Assembly (NCBI RefSeq): GCF_014644415.1
Contig: NZ_BMKQ01000001.1
Coordinates: forward strand, 858,861 to 922,860
Direction of reading: 5' to 3'
Origin: Marmoricola endophyticus
Lineage (GTDB): Bacteria; Actinomycetota; Actinomycetes; Propionibacteriales; Nocardioidaceae
Length of the DNA stretch: 64,000 nucleotides
A program made the translations under genes and the position numbers. The notes under the pieces are model-generated. The model did not search any database, was not told the origin of the DNA, and worked only from the letters and a program-made list of their open reading frames with translations. Positions 1 through 8,049 of the stretch are shown here, one piece after another; within the stretch, counting starts at the first letter, position 1; each line of letters starts with the position of its first letter.

Positions 1-162
1 CGATCAGCAGCGAGCGCCAGCGAGCCCACCGGTGGTAGAGCAGCGAGCGCCAGCGAGCGCGTCGAAACCACCAGCTCCGCCCGATCAGCAGCGAGCGCCA
101 GCGAGCCCACCGGTGGTAGAGCAGCGAGCGCCAGCGAGCGCGTCGAAACCACCGGCTCGTCC
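1..162. repeat. 81-bp tandem repeat built from GCGAGCGCCAGCGAGC units
   Basis: Two consecutive copies of an 81-bp unit (starts at 1 and 82) run to about 162, differing in only a few bases near the end. Each carries the words CAGCGAGCGCCAGCGAGC and GTCGAAACCACC. These are the same building blocks as the interspersed elements near 24.4, 27.1, 42.0 and 60.7 kb. The array lies just past the 3' end of the acetyltransferase gene and may continue left of the window. I see no gene in it. Confidence 0.8.
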
Positions 163-165
163 CGG

Positions 166-750
166 TCACAGCGTCCGGCGCATCACCAGTCGGGGCAGCT
201 TCGACGCGACGGCGTCGGTGGTGCCGACCACCTCGAAGCCGGCGTGCTCGAACATCGCCCGCGTGCCGACGAACGCCATCGTGGTGTCGATCCTGCCCTC
301 GCCCGGGTCGACCGGGTACGCCTCGACGGCCGGGGCGTCGTACGACGCGGCATGCTGCACCGCGCCCTCGATGAGGTGGCCGGTCACGCCCTGCTTGCGG
401 CGACCGCCACGGACGACGACGCAGACGATCGACCAGACGGCGACGTCGTCGACGGGACGGATAAGCCTCGAGCGCTCCAGGCGCGGGATCGACGAGCGTG
501 GGCTGACGTGGCACCAGCCCACCGGCTCGTCGTCGCGGTAGGTCACGACTCCGGGCGGGACCTCGGCGGCGGCGAGGCGCCGCATCGCCTGCTCCCGGCT
601 GCCGTCGCCGAGCTCGTCGATCACCTTCGCCTGCAGCCGGTGCGACAGGCACCAGCAGTGCGTCGAGCGGCGGTTCGGGTTGATGACGTCGGCGAAGTCC
701 TCGAACGTGTCCGCCGTCAGCGCACGCGTCTGCCAGGTCCGGTCGGCCAT
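166..750 (-). CDS. GNAT-family N-acetyltransferase
   Basis: A 194-residue protein if read from ATG at 750 (MADRTWQTRAL). A GTG at 765 would add five residues but has nothing to recommend it. The central part (RPVDDVAVWSIVCVVVR, then RRKQGVTGHLIEGAVQHA) matches the GNAT pattern of beta4 followed by the R/Q-x-x-G-x-G/A acetyl-CoA pyrophosphate loop, and the end (FVGTRAMFEHAGFEVV) is the usual beta6-alpha4 region. A run NRRSTHCWCLSHRLQ near residue 30 is seen in a subset of actinobacterial GNATs. The substrate cannot be predicted. The gene is divergent from the flavoprotein at 749, with the two ATG codons overlapping at 749-750, so promoters of each must lie inside the other gene or translation starts further in. 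Confidence 0.75.
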   Translation of the reverse strand: MADRTWQTRALTADTFEDFADVINPNRRSTHCWCLSHRLQAKVIDELGDGSREQAMRRLAAAEVPPGVVTYRDDEPVGWCHVSPRSSIPRLERSRLIRPVDDVAVWSIVCVVVRGGRRKQGVTGHLIEGAVQHAASYDAPAVEAYPVDPGEGRIDTTMAFVGTRAMFEHAGFEVVGTTDAVASKLPRLVMRRTL

Positions 751-1909
751 GGGCCATGCAACCACGGCCGGTAGGTTCGCGCCGGTGTACGACGTCGTCG
801 TGGTCGGGGCGGGACCGGCCGGCTCCTGCGCGGCCGTCGCGGCCGCCGAGCGAGGCGCCGACGTGCTGTTGCTGGACCGGGCGTCGTTCCCCCGCTACAA
901 GACCTGCGGCGGCGGGCTGATCGGCGTCACCCTCGCCGCGCTCCCCCACGGCTTCGTGCCGCCGGTGCGCACGCGCGTCGACACCGCGACCCTGACCCGG
1001 CTCGGCCGGACCGAGCGCACGCGTACCGACCCGCGCGGCGTGGTCCAGCTCGTCGCGCGCAGCGAGCTGGACGCCGCGCTCGTCGAGCACGCGGTGGGGC
1101 GCGGGGTCGAGTTCCGGCACCGGGTGCTGGTCACAGGCGTCGAGGAGGACGCGGACGGCGTCACGCTGACCACCTCGGACGGCCCGGTGCGTGCGCGCAC
1201 CGTGGTCGCCGCGGACGGCAGCACCAGCCGGCTCTCGAGGTACGTCGGTGCGACCTTCGGCCAGGCCGACCTCGGCCTGGAGGACGAGCTGGTCGCGCCC
1301 GACCCGACCGCCTGGGCGCACCGGATCCACCTGGACTGGGGGCCGGTGCCCGGGTCGTACGCCTGGGTGTTCCCCAAGGGCGAGCTCCTCACCGTCGGCG
1401 TGATCACGCCGCGGGGGGACCCGGCGACGACGAAGGAGTACCTCGCCGCGTACAAGCGCTCCCTCGGCCTGGCCGACGCCCACGTCGTGCACCACAGCGG
1501 GCACCTCACCCGCTGCCGCGAGCCCGGGTCGCCGGTCGGCCGCGGTCGGGTGCTGCTGGCCGGCGACGCCGCGGGCCTGCTCGAGCCCTGGACGCGCGAG
1601 GGCATCTCCTTCGCGGTCCGCTCGGGCACCTGGGCGGGGACGCTGGCCGGCGAGCCGGACGCGGCGGCGTCGTACACCGCACTGGTCGAGGCCGAGCTCG
1701 GCGCCGAGATGGCCGCGGGTGCGCAGTGCCTGGCGGCGCTGTCCAGTGCCCCTGCACTCCTGCACCGGCTCCTCACCGGCCCGGCCTGGGGGCAGTTCAC
1801 CCGGCTGACCCGCGGCGAGACCACCCTCGCCCGGGCGGTACGCCGACGCCCGGTACGACTGGCGCTCGCCGCGCTCGACGCTCAGGCGCGGCGCTCGCCC
1901 ACCGCGTAG
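749..1909 (+). CDS. FAD-dependent geranylgeranyl-reductase-family oxidoreductase
   Basis: The 386-residue protein has the N-terminal dinucleotide-binding motif DVVVVGAGPAG, the family signature PRYKTCGGGL about 35 residues later, and the second FAD motif RVLLAGDAAGLLEPWTREG near residue 270. Together these are typical of geranylgeranyl reductase/halogenase-like group 2 flavoproteins, which saturate isoprenoid chains or act on lipid-linked or quinone substrates. The ATG at 749 overlaps the start of the opposite acetyltransferase. A GTG at 785, directly before the FAD motif, is a good alternative and would give a more usual N-terminus. It converges on the DHFR-like gene and overlaps its end by 28 nt. 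Substrate is unknown; a role in menaquinone or polyprenol saturation is only an inference from the family. Confidence 0.8.
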   Translation: MGHATTAGRFAPVYDVVVVGAGPAGSCAAVAAAERGADVLLLDRASFPRYKTCGGGLIGVTLAALPHGFVPPVRTRVDTATLTRLGRTERTRTDPRGVVQLVARSELDAALVEHAVGRGVEFRHRVLVTGVEEDADGVTLTTSDGPVRARTVVAADGSTSRLSRYVGATFGQADLGLEDELVAPDPTAWAHRIHLDWGPVPGSYAWVFPKGELLTVGVITPRGDPATTKEYLAAYKRSLGLADAHVVHHSGHLTRCREPGSPVGRGRVLLAGDAAGLLEPWTREGISFAVRSGTWAGTLAGEPDAAASYTALVEAELGAEMAAGAQCLAALSSAPALLHRLLTGPAWGQFTRLTRGETTLARAVRRRPVRLALAALDAQARRSPTA

Positions 1910-2451
1910 CGCAGCCACACCGCGCCGGCGCCGAGCTGGCGCACCTCGCGACGCTCCAGCGCCGTCGACCCGCCGGGGAACCAGGCCAGCCCGCCGCCGA
2001 CCAGGTGCGGCACGACGGTCACCTGCACCTCCTCGACGAGGCCCGCCGCGAACGCGTGCGCGGCCAGCGTCGGCCCGAACACGTTGACGTCGGCCTCCGA
2101 GTCGCGGACCAGCGTGCGGACCTCGTCGACGTCGAAGACGCGGCGCAGCGTGGTGTCTCGGGTGGAGACGGCGTCGAGCGTCGTGGAGTAGACGATCTTG
2201 CTGGCCTGCTGCCAGATCCGCGCGAACCGCCCCGACTGCGGGGAGTCCGCGGCCACCGAGCCCGGGTCGTGCTCCCAGACGGTCATCATCTCGTACGCCC
2301 TCCGGCCGTAGAGGTAGGTGCCGATCCGCTCCTCCTGGTCGTTGACCAGCGCCAGCACCTCCTCGTCGGGCTCGGCCCAGTCGAAGCGACCCGCCTCGTC
2401 GGCGAGGTAGCCGTCGAGCGAGGCGATCACGGCGTACACCAGACGTCCCAT
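1882..2451 (-). CDS. Dihydrofolate-reductase-fold protein (RibD C-terminal family)
   Basis: This 189-residue protein begins MGRLVYAVIASLDGYLAD, the hallmark of the small YyaP/YwjB-type proteins with a RibD C-terminal (DHFR-like) fold, and continues with TYLYGRRAYEMM and the NADPH-side segment VNVFGPTLAAHAF. Family members are NADPH-binding reductases of mostly unknown substrate; they are neither the housekeeping DHFR nor RibD itself, since the deaminase domain is absent. It follows the MOSC gene by four bases on the same strand, so the two are probably co-transcribed. Its 3' end overlaps the convergent flavoprotein gene by 28 nt. Confidence 0.8.
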   Translation of the reverse strand: MGRLVYAVIASLDGYLADEAGRFDWAEPDEEVLALVNDQEERIGTYLYGRRAYEMMTVWEHDPGSVAADSPQSGRFARIWQQASKIVYSTTLDAVSTRDTTLRRVFDVDEVRTLVRDSEADVNVFGPTLAAHAFAAGLVEEVQVTVVPHLVGGGLAWFPGGSTALERREVRQLGAGAVWLRYAVGERRA

Positions 2452-2455
2452 GTCC

Positions 2456-3136
2456 CTACCGACCCGGACCGGTGCGTGGAGTCATCGGCGGGTGCTCGGC
2501 GACCCAGCGCTCGGCGCTGGCTCGCGCCCGGGGAACCAGGTCGTCGACGGCGAGCAGCTCGGGCAGCAGGTCGGGCTCGGTAGTGATCGCGCGGAACATC
2601 GTCGCCACCGTGACGCCGTGGCCGGGACGCCGCAGCACCTCGATCGCGTCGCCGGCACGCAGCGGGCCCTCGGCGACCACGCGGAGGTACGGCCCCGGTC
2701 GCGCGGCCTGCGTGAACCGCTTCTGCCAGGCGCGCGTGTCGTACCCGTTGGTGGCCTGCCAGCCACGGAACGTCGCGCACGGGATGCGTACCGAGGCCAC
2801 CTCCAGCACGGCGTCACCGATCGCCCACCGCTCACCCAGCTCGGCGGCGTTGACGTCGTAGCCCTCGGTGGTCAGGTTCTCCCCGAACTCCCCGTCGGGC
2901 ACGTCCGCGCCCAGCTCGGCACTCCACCAGTCGAGGTCCTCGCGGGCGTAGGCGTACACCGCCTGGTCCGGCCCGCCGTGGTGCTTCGGGTCGCCGACCT
3001 CGTCACCGTCCAGACCCAGCCGTCGTACGACGACCGGTCCGTCGGCGGCCCGCTTGTCGATCGCGCTGCGCCCGATCGTCGCGTACGACGCCTCCCGCGG
3101 CCGGGCGAGGTTGACCGAGCGGATCCGTGGGAGCAC
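2456..3136 (-). CDS. MOSC domain protein (YiiM-like)
   Basis: A 226-residue protein read from GTG at 3136 (then LPRIRSVNLARPREASY). It shows the MOSC core: RRLGLDGDEVGDPKHHGG, then DQAVYAYAREDLDWW, GEFGENLTTEGYDVN, and the invariant cysteine in VRIPCATFRGWQ. MOSC proteins bind a sulfur carried on this cysteine or a molybdenum cofactor ligand and act in N-hydroxylated compound reduction or sulfur transfer. An in-frame upstream GTG at 3172 would add 12 residues and extend into the asnB promoter, so the shorter form is preferred. It is divergent from asnB and immediately upstream of the DHFR-like gene, with which it probably forms a two-gene transcript. Confidence 0.82.
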   Translation of the reverse strand: MLPRIRSVNLARPREASYATIGRSAIDKRAADGPVVVRRLGLDGDEVGDPKHHGGPDQAVYAYAREDLDWWSAELGADVPDGEFGENLTTEGYDVNAAELGERWAIGDAVLEVASVRIPCATFRGWQATNGYDTRAWQKRFTQAARPGPYLRVVAEGPLRAGDAIEVLRRPGHGVTVATMFRAITTEPDLLPELLAVDDLVPRARASAERWVAEHPPMTPRTGPGR

Positions 3137-3167
3137 ACGGCCAGTCTCCCGGGCTGGTCGGCTGGGG

Positions 3168-3173
3168 GACAAT
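3168..3173 (+). promoter_or_regulatory. Candidate leaderless promoter (-10 GACAAT) for asnB
   Basis: GACAAT ends 7 nt before the ATG at 3181, the spacing expected if transcription starts on the first base of the start codon. No Shine-Dalgarno sequence precedes that ATG. Confidence 0.45.
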
Positions 3174-3180
3174 GGCTCTC

Positions 3181-4737
3181 ATGTGTGGCATCGCCGTCGT
3201 CCACGACCTGACCGGCCCCGCTCCCTCCCCCGAGCGGCTCGCCCGTACCCGTGGGATCGGCGAGGCGATGCTCGCCGAGATCCACCACCGCGGCCCGGAC
3301 GGCTCGGGCACCCGGCAGGTCGGGGCGACCTGGCTGGGGCACACCCGGCTGGCGATCGTCGACCTCGACGGCGGCGAGCAGCCACTGCGATCGGCCGACG
3401 GCGAGCGCTGGGTGGTCGCCAACGGCGAGATATACAACCACGTCGCGCTGCGCACCCGTCTCGGCGGCGACTTCCGGACCGGCTCGGACTCCGAGGTCGT
3501 GCTGCGGGTCGTCGAGCGGCTCGGCACGGACGGCATCCACGACATGCGGGGCATGTACGCCTGGGCCGTCGCCGACCGGTCGGGGGACGTCGTGCTCGCC
3601 CGCGACCCGCTGGGCGTCAAGCCGCTGTACTGGGCTCGCGTCGAGGACCGGGTCCTCGCCGCCTCCGAGCTGCGGGCGTTCCCCGCGGACGTACGTCCTC
3701 AGGTCGAGGAGTTCCCGCCCGGGCACTACTGGACCGCCGGTGACGGGCTGGTCGCCTTCGTGGACCTGCGTACCGACCCGCTGGGCGTGGAGGCGCCGCC
3801 GCTGCCGGCGTACCCGACGCGGGACCAGGCGCGCACCGCGATCGAGGAGACGCTGGTCACCGCGGTGCAGGAGCGGACGATGGCCGACGTCCCCGTCGGG
3901 GTGTTCCTCTCCGGCGGCCTGGACTCCAGCATCGTCGCCGCGATCCTCGCGCGTCTCGCAGCGCCGGGCGTGCCCGTGCACTCCTTCGCCGCCGGCACGG
4001 CGGGCTCCGGCGACCTCGCGGCCGCGCGCGTGGTCGCCGAGCACCTGGGGCTGGTGCACCACGAGCGCGTCTACACCGACGACGACGTGGTCGAGGTGCT
4101 GCCCGAGGTGGTGCGCTCGATCGAGAGCTACGAGCCGTCGCTGGTGCGCAGCGCCGTGCCCAACTACCTCGTGGCCGAGCTCGCTGCCCGTCACGTGAAG
4201 GTGGTGCTGACCGGGGAGGGTGCCGACGAGCTGTTCGCCGGCTACCACCACTTCCGCGAGATGGACGTGGCCGAGCTGCAGGACGCCCTCGCGGACGGCA
4301 TCGACACGCTGCACCACCTCAACCTGCAGCGCTGCGACCGGGTGACGATGGCCCACGGGCTGGAGGCCCGGGTGCCGTTCCTGTCCCGCGACCTGCTCGC
4401 CGTGGCCGGCCGGATCCCGATGGAGTGGAAGCTGCTCGGCGAGGACGGGCAGGAGCAGGCGCAGGAGAAGGCACTGCTGCGGGAGGCGTTCGCCGGCTGG
4501 CTGCCCGAGTCGATCCTGTGGCGCCGCAAGGAGCAGTTCGGCGACGGCTCCGGCACCGCGGACGTGATGTCACGCCAGGCCGAGCGGCTGGTGCCGGAGG
4601 CCGACTGGCGCGACGAGCGGATCGAGGGTCTGCCGCCCGCACGCACCCGCGAGGAGCTCGGCTACCAGCGGATCTTCGCAGGCGTGCTCGCCGGGGTGCG
4701 CGCCGAGCAGGTGCTGGGCCGCTTCGCCACCGCCTGA
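3181..4737 (+). CDS. asnB: Asparagine synthase (glutamine-hydrolysing)
   Basis: The start at 3181 is fixed by the catalytic cysteine: the protein begins MCGIAVVHD, and Cys2 becomes the N-terminal nucleophile of the class II glutaminase domain after Met removal. Glutaminase landmarks follow: HHRGPDGSG near 36-43, HTRLAIVDLDGGEQP near 54-68 and NGEIYNH near 81-87. The synthetase half has the PP-loop SGGLDSS at 244-250 and LTGEGADELFAGY near 343. The enzyme makes asparagine from aspartate, ATP and glutamine in the cytoplasm. At 518 residues it is slightly shorter than E. coli AsnB but close to short actinobacterial forms. The upstream in-frame GTG at 3127 would bury Cys2 and is rejected. Confidence 0.9.
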   Translation: MCGIAVVHDLTGPAPSPERLARTRGIGEAMLAEIHHRGPDGSGTRQVGATWLGHTRLAIVDLDGGEQPLRSADGERWVVANGEIYNHVALRTRLGGDFRTGSDSEVVLRVVERLGTDGIHDMRGMYAWAVADRSGDVVLARDPLGVKPLYWARVEDRVLAASELRAFPADVRPQVEEFPPGHYWTAGDGLVAFVDLRTDPLGVEAPPLPAYPTRDQARTAIEETLVTAVQERTMADVPVGVFLSGGLDSSIVAAILARLAAPGVPVHSFAAGTAGSGDLAAARVVAEHLGLVHHERVYTDDDVVEVLPEVVRSIESYEPSLVRSAVPNYLVAELAARHVKVVLTGEGADELFAGYHHFREMDVAELQDALADGIDTLHHLNLQRCDRVTMAHGLEARVPFLSRDLLAVAGRIPMEWKLLGEDGQEQAQEKALLREAFAGWLPESILWRRKEQFGDGSGTADVMSRQAERLVPEADWRDERIEGLPPARTREELGYQRIFAGVLAGVRAEQVLGRFATA

Positions 4738-4741
4738 GCCG

Positions 4742-4803
4742 GTAGTCCCTGACGTTTCTGCGGTCGATGGTCCGTTCTGACCGCAGGAACGTCCTGGACT
4801 ACC
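4742..4803. repeat. 62-bp hairpin repeat, copy 1 (sister copy at 54714)
   Basis: Inverted repeat with left arm GTAGTCCCTGACGTTTCTGC continuing into GGTC, and right arm GACCGCAGGAACGTCC continuing into TGGACTAC, around a 14-bp loop. The arms are imperfect here. An almost identical element with near-perfect arms lies at 54714-54776. It sits between asnB and the amidase and could act as a terminator, but no T tract follows, and two copies 50 kb apart suggest a dispersed REP-like element. Confidence 0.8.
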
Positions 4804-4822
4804 CGGCTGGGAGGCTTACCCG

Positions 4823-6136
4823 GTGAGCTCTGACCCCACCCTCGACCCGACCCGGCTGGACGCGCGTGCGCTCGCCGACGCCGTACGACGTGGTGCCGTC
4901 AGCGCCGTCGACGTCGCCCGCGCCCACCTCGCGCGGGTCGCGGCCGACCGGCACCACGCGATCCTCGCGGTCGACCCGGACCGGGTGATCGCGCAGGCGA
5001 CGGCGGTGGACGCACGCCCCGACCGCGACCGGCTGCCGCTGGCGGGGGTGCCGGTCACGGTCAAGGACAACGTCGACGTGGCCGGCGAGGTGACGACGGC
5101 CGGGTCGCTCGCCCACGACGGGATGCCGGCAGAGGCGGACGCGCCCGTCGTCACGCGGCTGCGAGCCGCGGGCGCCGTCCTGCTCGGCCGCGCGAACATG
5201 GACGAGGTCGCGATGGGTGCCTCGACGCAGACCTCGGCGTACGGCCCGACCCGCAACCCCGCCGATCCGCGCCGCTCCCCCGGCGGCAGCAGCGGCGGGT
5301 GCGCGGCGGCGGTCGCCGCCGGCCTGGTGCCGCTCGCGGTCGGCACGGACACCGGCGGCTCGATCCGCGAGCCGGCGTCCCAGTGCGGGGTGGTCGGGAT
5401 GGCGCCCTCGCCGGGACTGGTGCCGGCGGACGGCGTGCTCCCCTTCCACCCCGAGCTCGACCGGGTCGGACCGCTGGCCCGCACCGCCGCCGATGCCGCG
5501 CTCCTGCTCGACGTGCTGGCGGGAGGACTGGCCGACCCGTCGCCGGTCCGTCGGATCGGCGTCGTCGCCGAGCTGTCCGGCCCCCGCAACCGGCCCGACG
5601 TCCTCGATGCCTTCGACCGCTGGAGCCGCGACCTCGAGACCTCGGGCATCGAGGTGGTGACGGTCTCGGTGGCCGACGGGCCGGAGGCGCTCGCGGCGTA
5701 CATGACCCTGACCTCGGTGGCCGCGCTGGACTGGCTGGGCCCGTGGCTTGCCAGCGGACGCGCCGGGGAGGAGGTCGTACGCCGGGCGGAGTACGCGGCC
5801 AGCCTCGTCGAGGAGGGCGCCGAGCGCGTCGAGTGGGCCGAGCAGGTCCGTACCCGTCTCCACGACCAGGTCGCCGCGGCGCTGCGCGAGGTCGACGTCC
5901 TCGTGTCGCCCACGATGCCGACCGTGGCGCCCCCGCTGGTCGGCGAGATCACGCCGGAGGAGCTGGCCGACCCGCTGGCCGCGCCGTACACCGACTGCTG
6001 GACCGTCGTGGCCAACCTCGCCGGCGTCCCTGCGCTGTCGGTGCCCGCCCCCGCGGTCGGCCTTCCCGTCGGCGCCATGCTGATGGGCCGCCCGGGCGCC
6101 GACGCAGACCTGCTGGCGCTCGCACCCACCCGTTGA
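4823..6136 (+). CDS. Amidase-signature hydrolase
   Basis: This 437-residue protein starts with GTG at 4823. It carries the complete Ser-cisSer-Lys catalytic set of the amidase signature family: Lys81 in TVKDNVD, Ser156 in SPGGSSGG and the nucleophile Ser180 in GTDTGGSIREPA. The family hydrolyses C-N bonds of carboxamides; GatA is the best-known member. The protein is about 50 residues shorter than GatA and no gatB or gatC is nearby, so it is more likely a catabolic amidase than a tRNA amidotransferase subunit. The C-terminus (GVPALSVPAPAVGLPVGAML) keeps the family's conserved end. Its stop codon lies inside the left arm of a large inverted repeat at 6132-6246. Confidence 0.85.
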   Translation: MSSDPTLDPTRLDARALADAVRRGAVSAVDVARAHLARVAADRHHAILAVDPDRVIAQATAVDARPDRDRLPLAGVPVTVKDNVDVAGEVTTAGSLAHDGMPAEADAPVVTRLRAAGAVLLGRANMDEVAMGASTQTSAYGPTRNPADPRRSPGGSSGGCAAAVAAGLVPLAVGTDTGGSIREPASQCGVVGMAPSPGLVPADGVLPFHPELDRVGPLARTAADAALLLDVLAGGLADPSPVRRIGVVAELSGPRNRPDVLDAFDRWSRDLETSGIEVVTVSVADGPEALAAYMTLTSVAALDWLGPWLASGRAGEEVVRRAEYAASLVEEGAERVEWAEQVRTRLHDQVAAALREVDVLVSPTMPTVAPPLVGEITPEELADPLAAPYTDCWTVVANLAGVPALSVPAPAVGLPVGAMLMGRPGADADLLALAPTR

Positions 6137-6246
6137 GTGGTGCCCCCTACCGGGTCGAGTCCTCAGTTCTGCGGGCTCGAGTAGTCGTTTTTCGCCGGCG
6201 GGCCGATTCAAGGCACCACTCGAGCCAGCAGGAGGCACCACTCAAC
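6132..6246. repeat. Nested inverted repeats between convergent genes
   Basis: Outer arms GTTGAGTGGTGCC (6132-6144) and GGCACCACTCAAC (6234-6246) are perfectly complementary. Inner arms GGCTCGAGT (6174-6182) and ACTCGAGCC (6218-6226) are too. The word AGGCACCACTC also occurs twice directly (6211 and 6233). The outer left arm covers the amidase stop codon. This may be a bidirectional terminator between the convergent amidase and aldo/keto reductase, or a small dispersed hairpin element. Confidence 0.7.
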
Positions 6247-6261
6247 CTGGAGTGGGAGCGG

Positions 6262-7116
6262 CTAGGCGAGCTCGGCCAGGTCGTCGTCACCGAGCTGGAC
6301 GTCGGCGACGGCGAGGTTCTCCTCGAGGTGCGCCAGCGAGGACGTGCCCGGGATGAGGAGGACGTTGTCGGCCTTCGCGAGCAGCCAGGCCAGCCCGACC
6401 TGGGCAGCCGTGGCGCCGACCCGCTCGGCGACGCGCTGCACCGCCGGCTGGTCGACGACCTTGGGGATCCCGTCGAAGGCCGAGCCGAGCGGGAAGTACG
6501 GCGCGTACGAGATTCCCTGGTCGCGGCAGTACTCCAGCGTCGCGAGGTCCTCCTGATTGGTCAGCCCGAAGGCGTTCTGCACCGTGACCAGGCCGACCGA
6601 CTCGTGCGCCTGCTTCACCATCTCCAACGGGACGGTGGAGATGCCGATGCCGGCGATCTTGCCCTCGTCGCGCAGCGCCGCCATCTCGGCCAGCTGGTCC
6701 TCGAGCGGGACCTGCTCGGCGCCCTCGTGCTCGTCCATCCGGCGCAGGTTCACCGCCGCCAGACGCTCCACGCCCAGCCGGGCGAGGTTGTCCTCGACGC
6801 CCTGACGCAGCTGGGCGGGCGTCTGCCCGGGGAGCCAGTTCCCCTCGTCGTCGCGGAAGGCGCCGACCTTGGAGACCAGCGCGAGCTTCTCGTCGTACGG
6901 GTGCAGCGCCTCGCGGATCAGGTCGTTGGAGACGTACGGGCCGTAGAAGTCGGAGGTGTCGATGTGGTCGACGCCCGCCTCGACCGCGCGCCGCAGGACG
7001 GCGATCGCCTGGTCGTGGTCCTTGGGCGGACCCATCACGCCCGGGCCGGGCAGCTGCATGGCGCCGAAGCCGACGCGGTGGACGGTGTACGAACCGATCG
7101 CATAAGTGGAGGCCAT
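6262..7116 (-). CDS. Aldo/keto reductase
   Basis: This 284-residue protein reads MASTYAIGSYTVHRVGFGAM from ATG at 7116. It has the aldo/keto reductase barrel motifs: HIDTSDFYG with Asp53 and Tyr58, SKVG with Lys83, and a C-terminal NADPH-binding stretch LIPGTSSLAHLEENL. The usual catalytic His in the fourth position is replaced in AVNLRRMD, as in a subfamily of bacterial oxidoreductases, so activity on small carbonyls may differ from classical members. The gene follows the phosphotransferase by 20 nt. It also has its own candidate leaderless promoter (TAGCGT at 7125-7130 on this strand, 8 nt from the ATG) with a palindrome across the start codon, suggesting separate control. Confidence 0.85.
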   Translation of the reverse strand: MASTYAIGSYTVHRVGFGAMQLPGPGVMGPPKDHDQAIAVLRRAVEAGVDHIDTSDFYGPYVSNDLIREALHPYDEKLALVSKVGAFRDDEGNWLPGQTPAQLRQGVEDNLARLGVERLAAVNLRRMDEHEGAEQVPLEDQLAEMAALRDEGKIAGIGISTVPLEMVKQAHESVGLVTVQNAFGLTNQEDLATLEYCRDQGISYAPYFPLGSAFDGIPKVVDQPAVQRVAERVGATAAQVGLAWLLAKADNVLLIPGTSSLAHLEENLAVADVQLGDDDLAELA

Positions 7117-7125
7117 GTCCACTTA
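7103..7125. promoter_or_regulatory. Palindromic operator over the aldo/keto reductase start
   Basis: TAAGTGGA (7103-7110), a 7-bp spacer containing the ATG, then TCCACTTA (7118-7125): perfect 8-bp arms. It abuts the -10 box TAGCGT (minus strand, 7130-7125). A repressor dimer bound here would cover the transcription start of a leaderless mRNA; at RNA level the arms could also hide the start codon. Confidence 0.55.
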
Positions 7126-7136
7126 CGCTACACCTC

Positions 7137-8030
7137 TCAGTCCTGGACCGCCTTGGCGACGGCCACGCAGTGCGTCGCCTCCTCGTGCGGTCCCGCCGTC
7201 GGGTTGGTCAGGCCCCAGGTCGCGTTGCACATCATCCGCAGCACCACCCAGTCCCGCGCCCGGTCCTCGTCGAGTCCGCCGGCGTCGACGACGGCGTGGA
7301 AGCGCGCGCGGAGCGCACGTCGTACGTCACCCGCGACCTCGTCGAACCGGTTCCACAGCAGCGGCGCGACCTCGAAGTGCGGGTCGCCGGAGACGGGCTT
7401 GGGATCGATCGCCAGCCACGGCTCGCGGTCGCCGGCGAGGACGTTCTCGTAGTGCAGGTCCCCGTGCACGAGCACCCCGTCGGTGGCCGGGTCGGCGGCG
7501 AACGAGCGCCCGATCGAGACCGCCTGCCGCACCATCCGGTGCGGCAGCGGCGCGTCGCGCGGCAGGGCGTCGAGCTCCGAGGTCCAGCCCTCGACGTACG
7601 ACGACAGCGTGCGCAGCTGCGGCGGAGCGGGAACGTGCAGGCGCCCGTACAGCGACCCCACGACCTCGCAGGCCGCGACATCCCACTCCGCGACGAGCCC
7701 GTCGGGGTGCAGCCGCTCGAGCAGGAGCGCACAGCGACGCGGGTCGGCGCGCAGCAGCTCGACCGCGCCACGGCCGGCCCAGGTCTTGAGCGCCACGTGC
7801 TCGTGCTCGGCCTCGGGGTGCGGCCAGGTCACCTTGAGCACTGCCGGCCGGCCACCGGCGGTCCGGACCGGCACCACCAGGGCGCAGTACCCGTGCACCG
7901 GCGCACCGTCCGGTGTCAGCTCCCACTCCTCCACGAGCTCGTCGACCAGGGTGGGCAGCCGGTCCAGCCACGCCGCCATCGACGGACCGCGTCGGCGGTA
8001 CGCGTCGAACGAGGCAGGAACGTCGACCAC
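7137..8030 (-). CDS. Aminoglycoside/hydroxyurea phosphotransferase-family kinase
   Basis: This 297-residue protein has the kinase fold of the APH(6)/hydroxyurea-kinase family. VPVRTAGGRPAVLKVTWP carries the ATP-site Lys, GVLVHGDLHYENVLAG is the Brenner-type catalytic loop (Asp in HGDLHYEN), and WLAIDPKPVSGDPHFEVAP is the metal-binding segment with conserved Asp. The C-terminal LRMMCNATWGL is also typical. Relatives inactivate streptomycin or hydroxyurea by phosphorylation, but many actinobacterial members have no tested substrate and resistance should not be assumed. It is upstream of the aldo/keto reductase on the same strand. Confidence 0.82.
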   Translation of the reverse strand: MVDVPASFDAYRRRGPSMAAWLDRLPTLVDELVEEWELTPDGAPVHGYCALVVPVRTAGGRPAVLKVTWPHPEAEHEHVALKTWAGRGAVELLRADPRRCALLLERLHPDGLVAEWDVAACEVVGSLYGRLHVPAPPQLRTLSSYVEGWTSELDALPRDAPLPHRMVRQAVSIGRSFAADPATDGVLVHGDLHYENVLAGDREPWLAIDPKPVSGDPHFEVAPLLWNRFDEVAGDVRRALRARFHAVVDAGGLDEDRARDWVVLRMMCNATWGLTNPTAGPHEEATHCVAVAKAVQD

Positions 8031-8049
8031 GTCGTACGACGCTACGACC

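Noticed and set aside
4823-6136. GatA subunit of a tRNA amidotransferase
   Set aside because: Active-site residues fit, but the protein is short and gatB/gatC are not adjacent, so a general amidase is the safer call.
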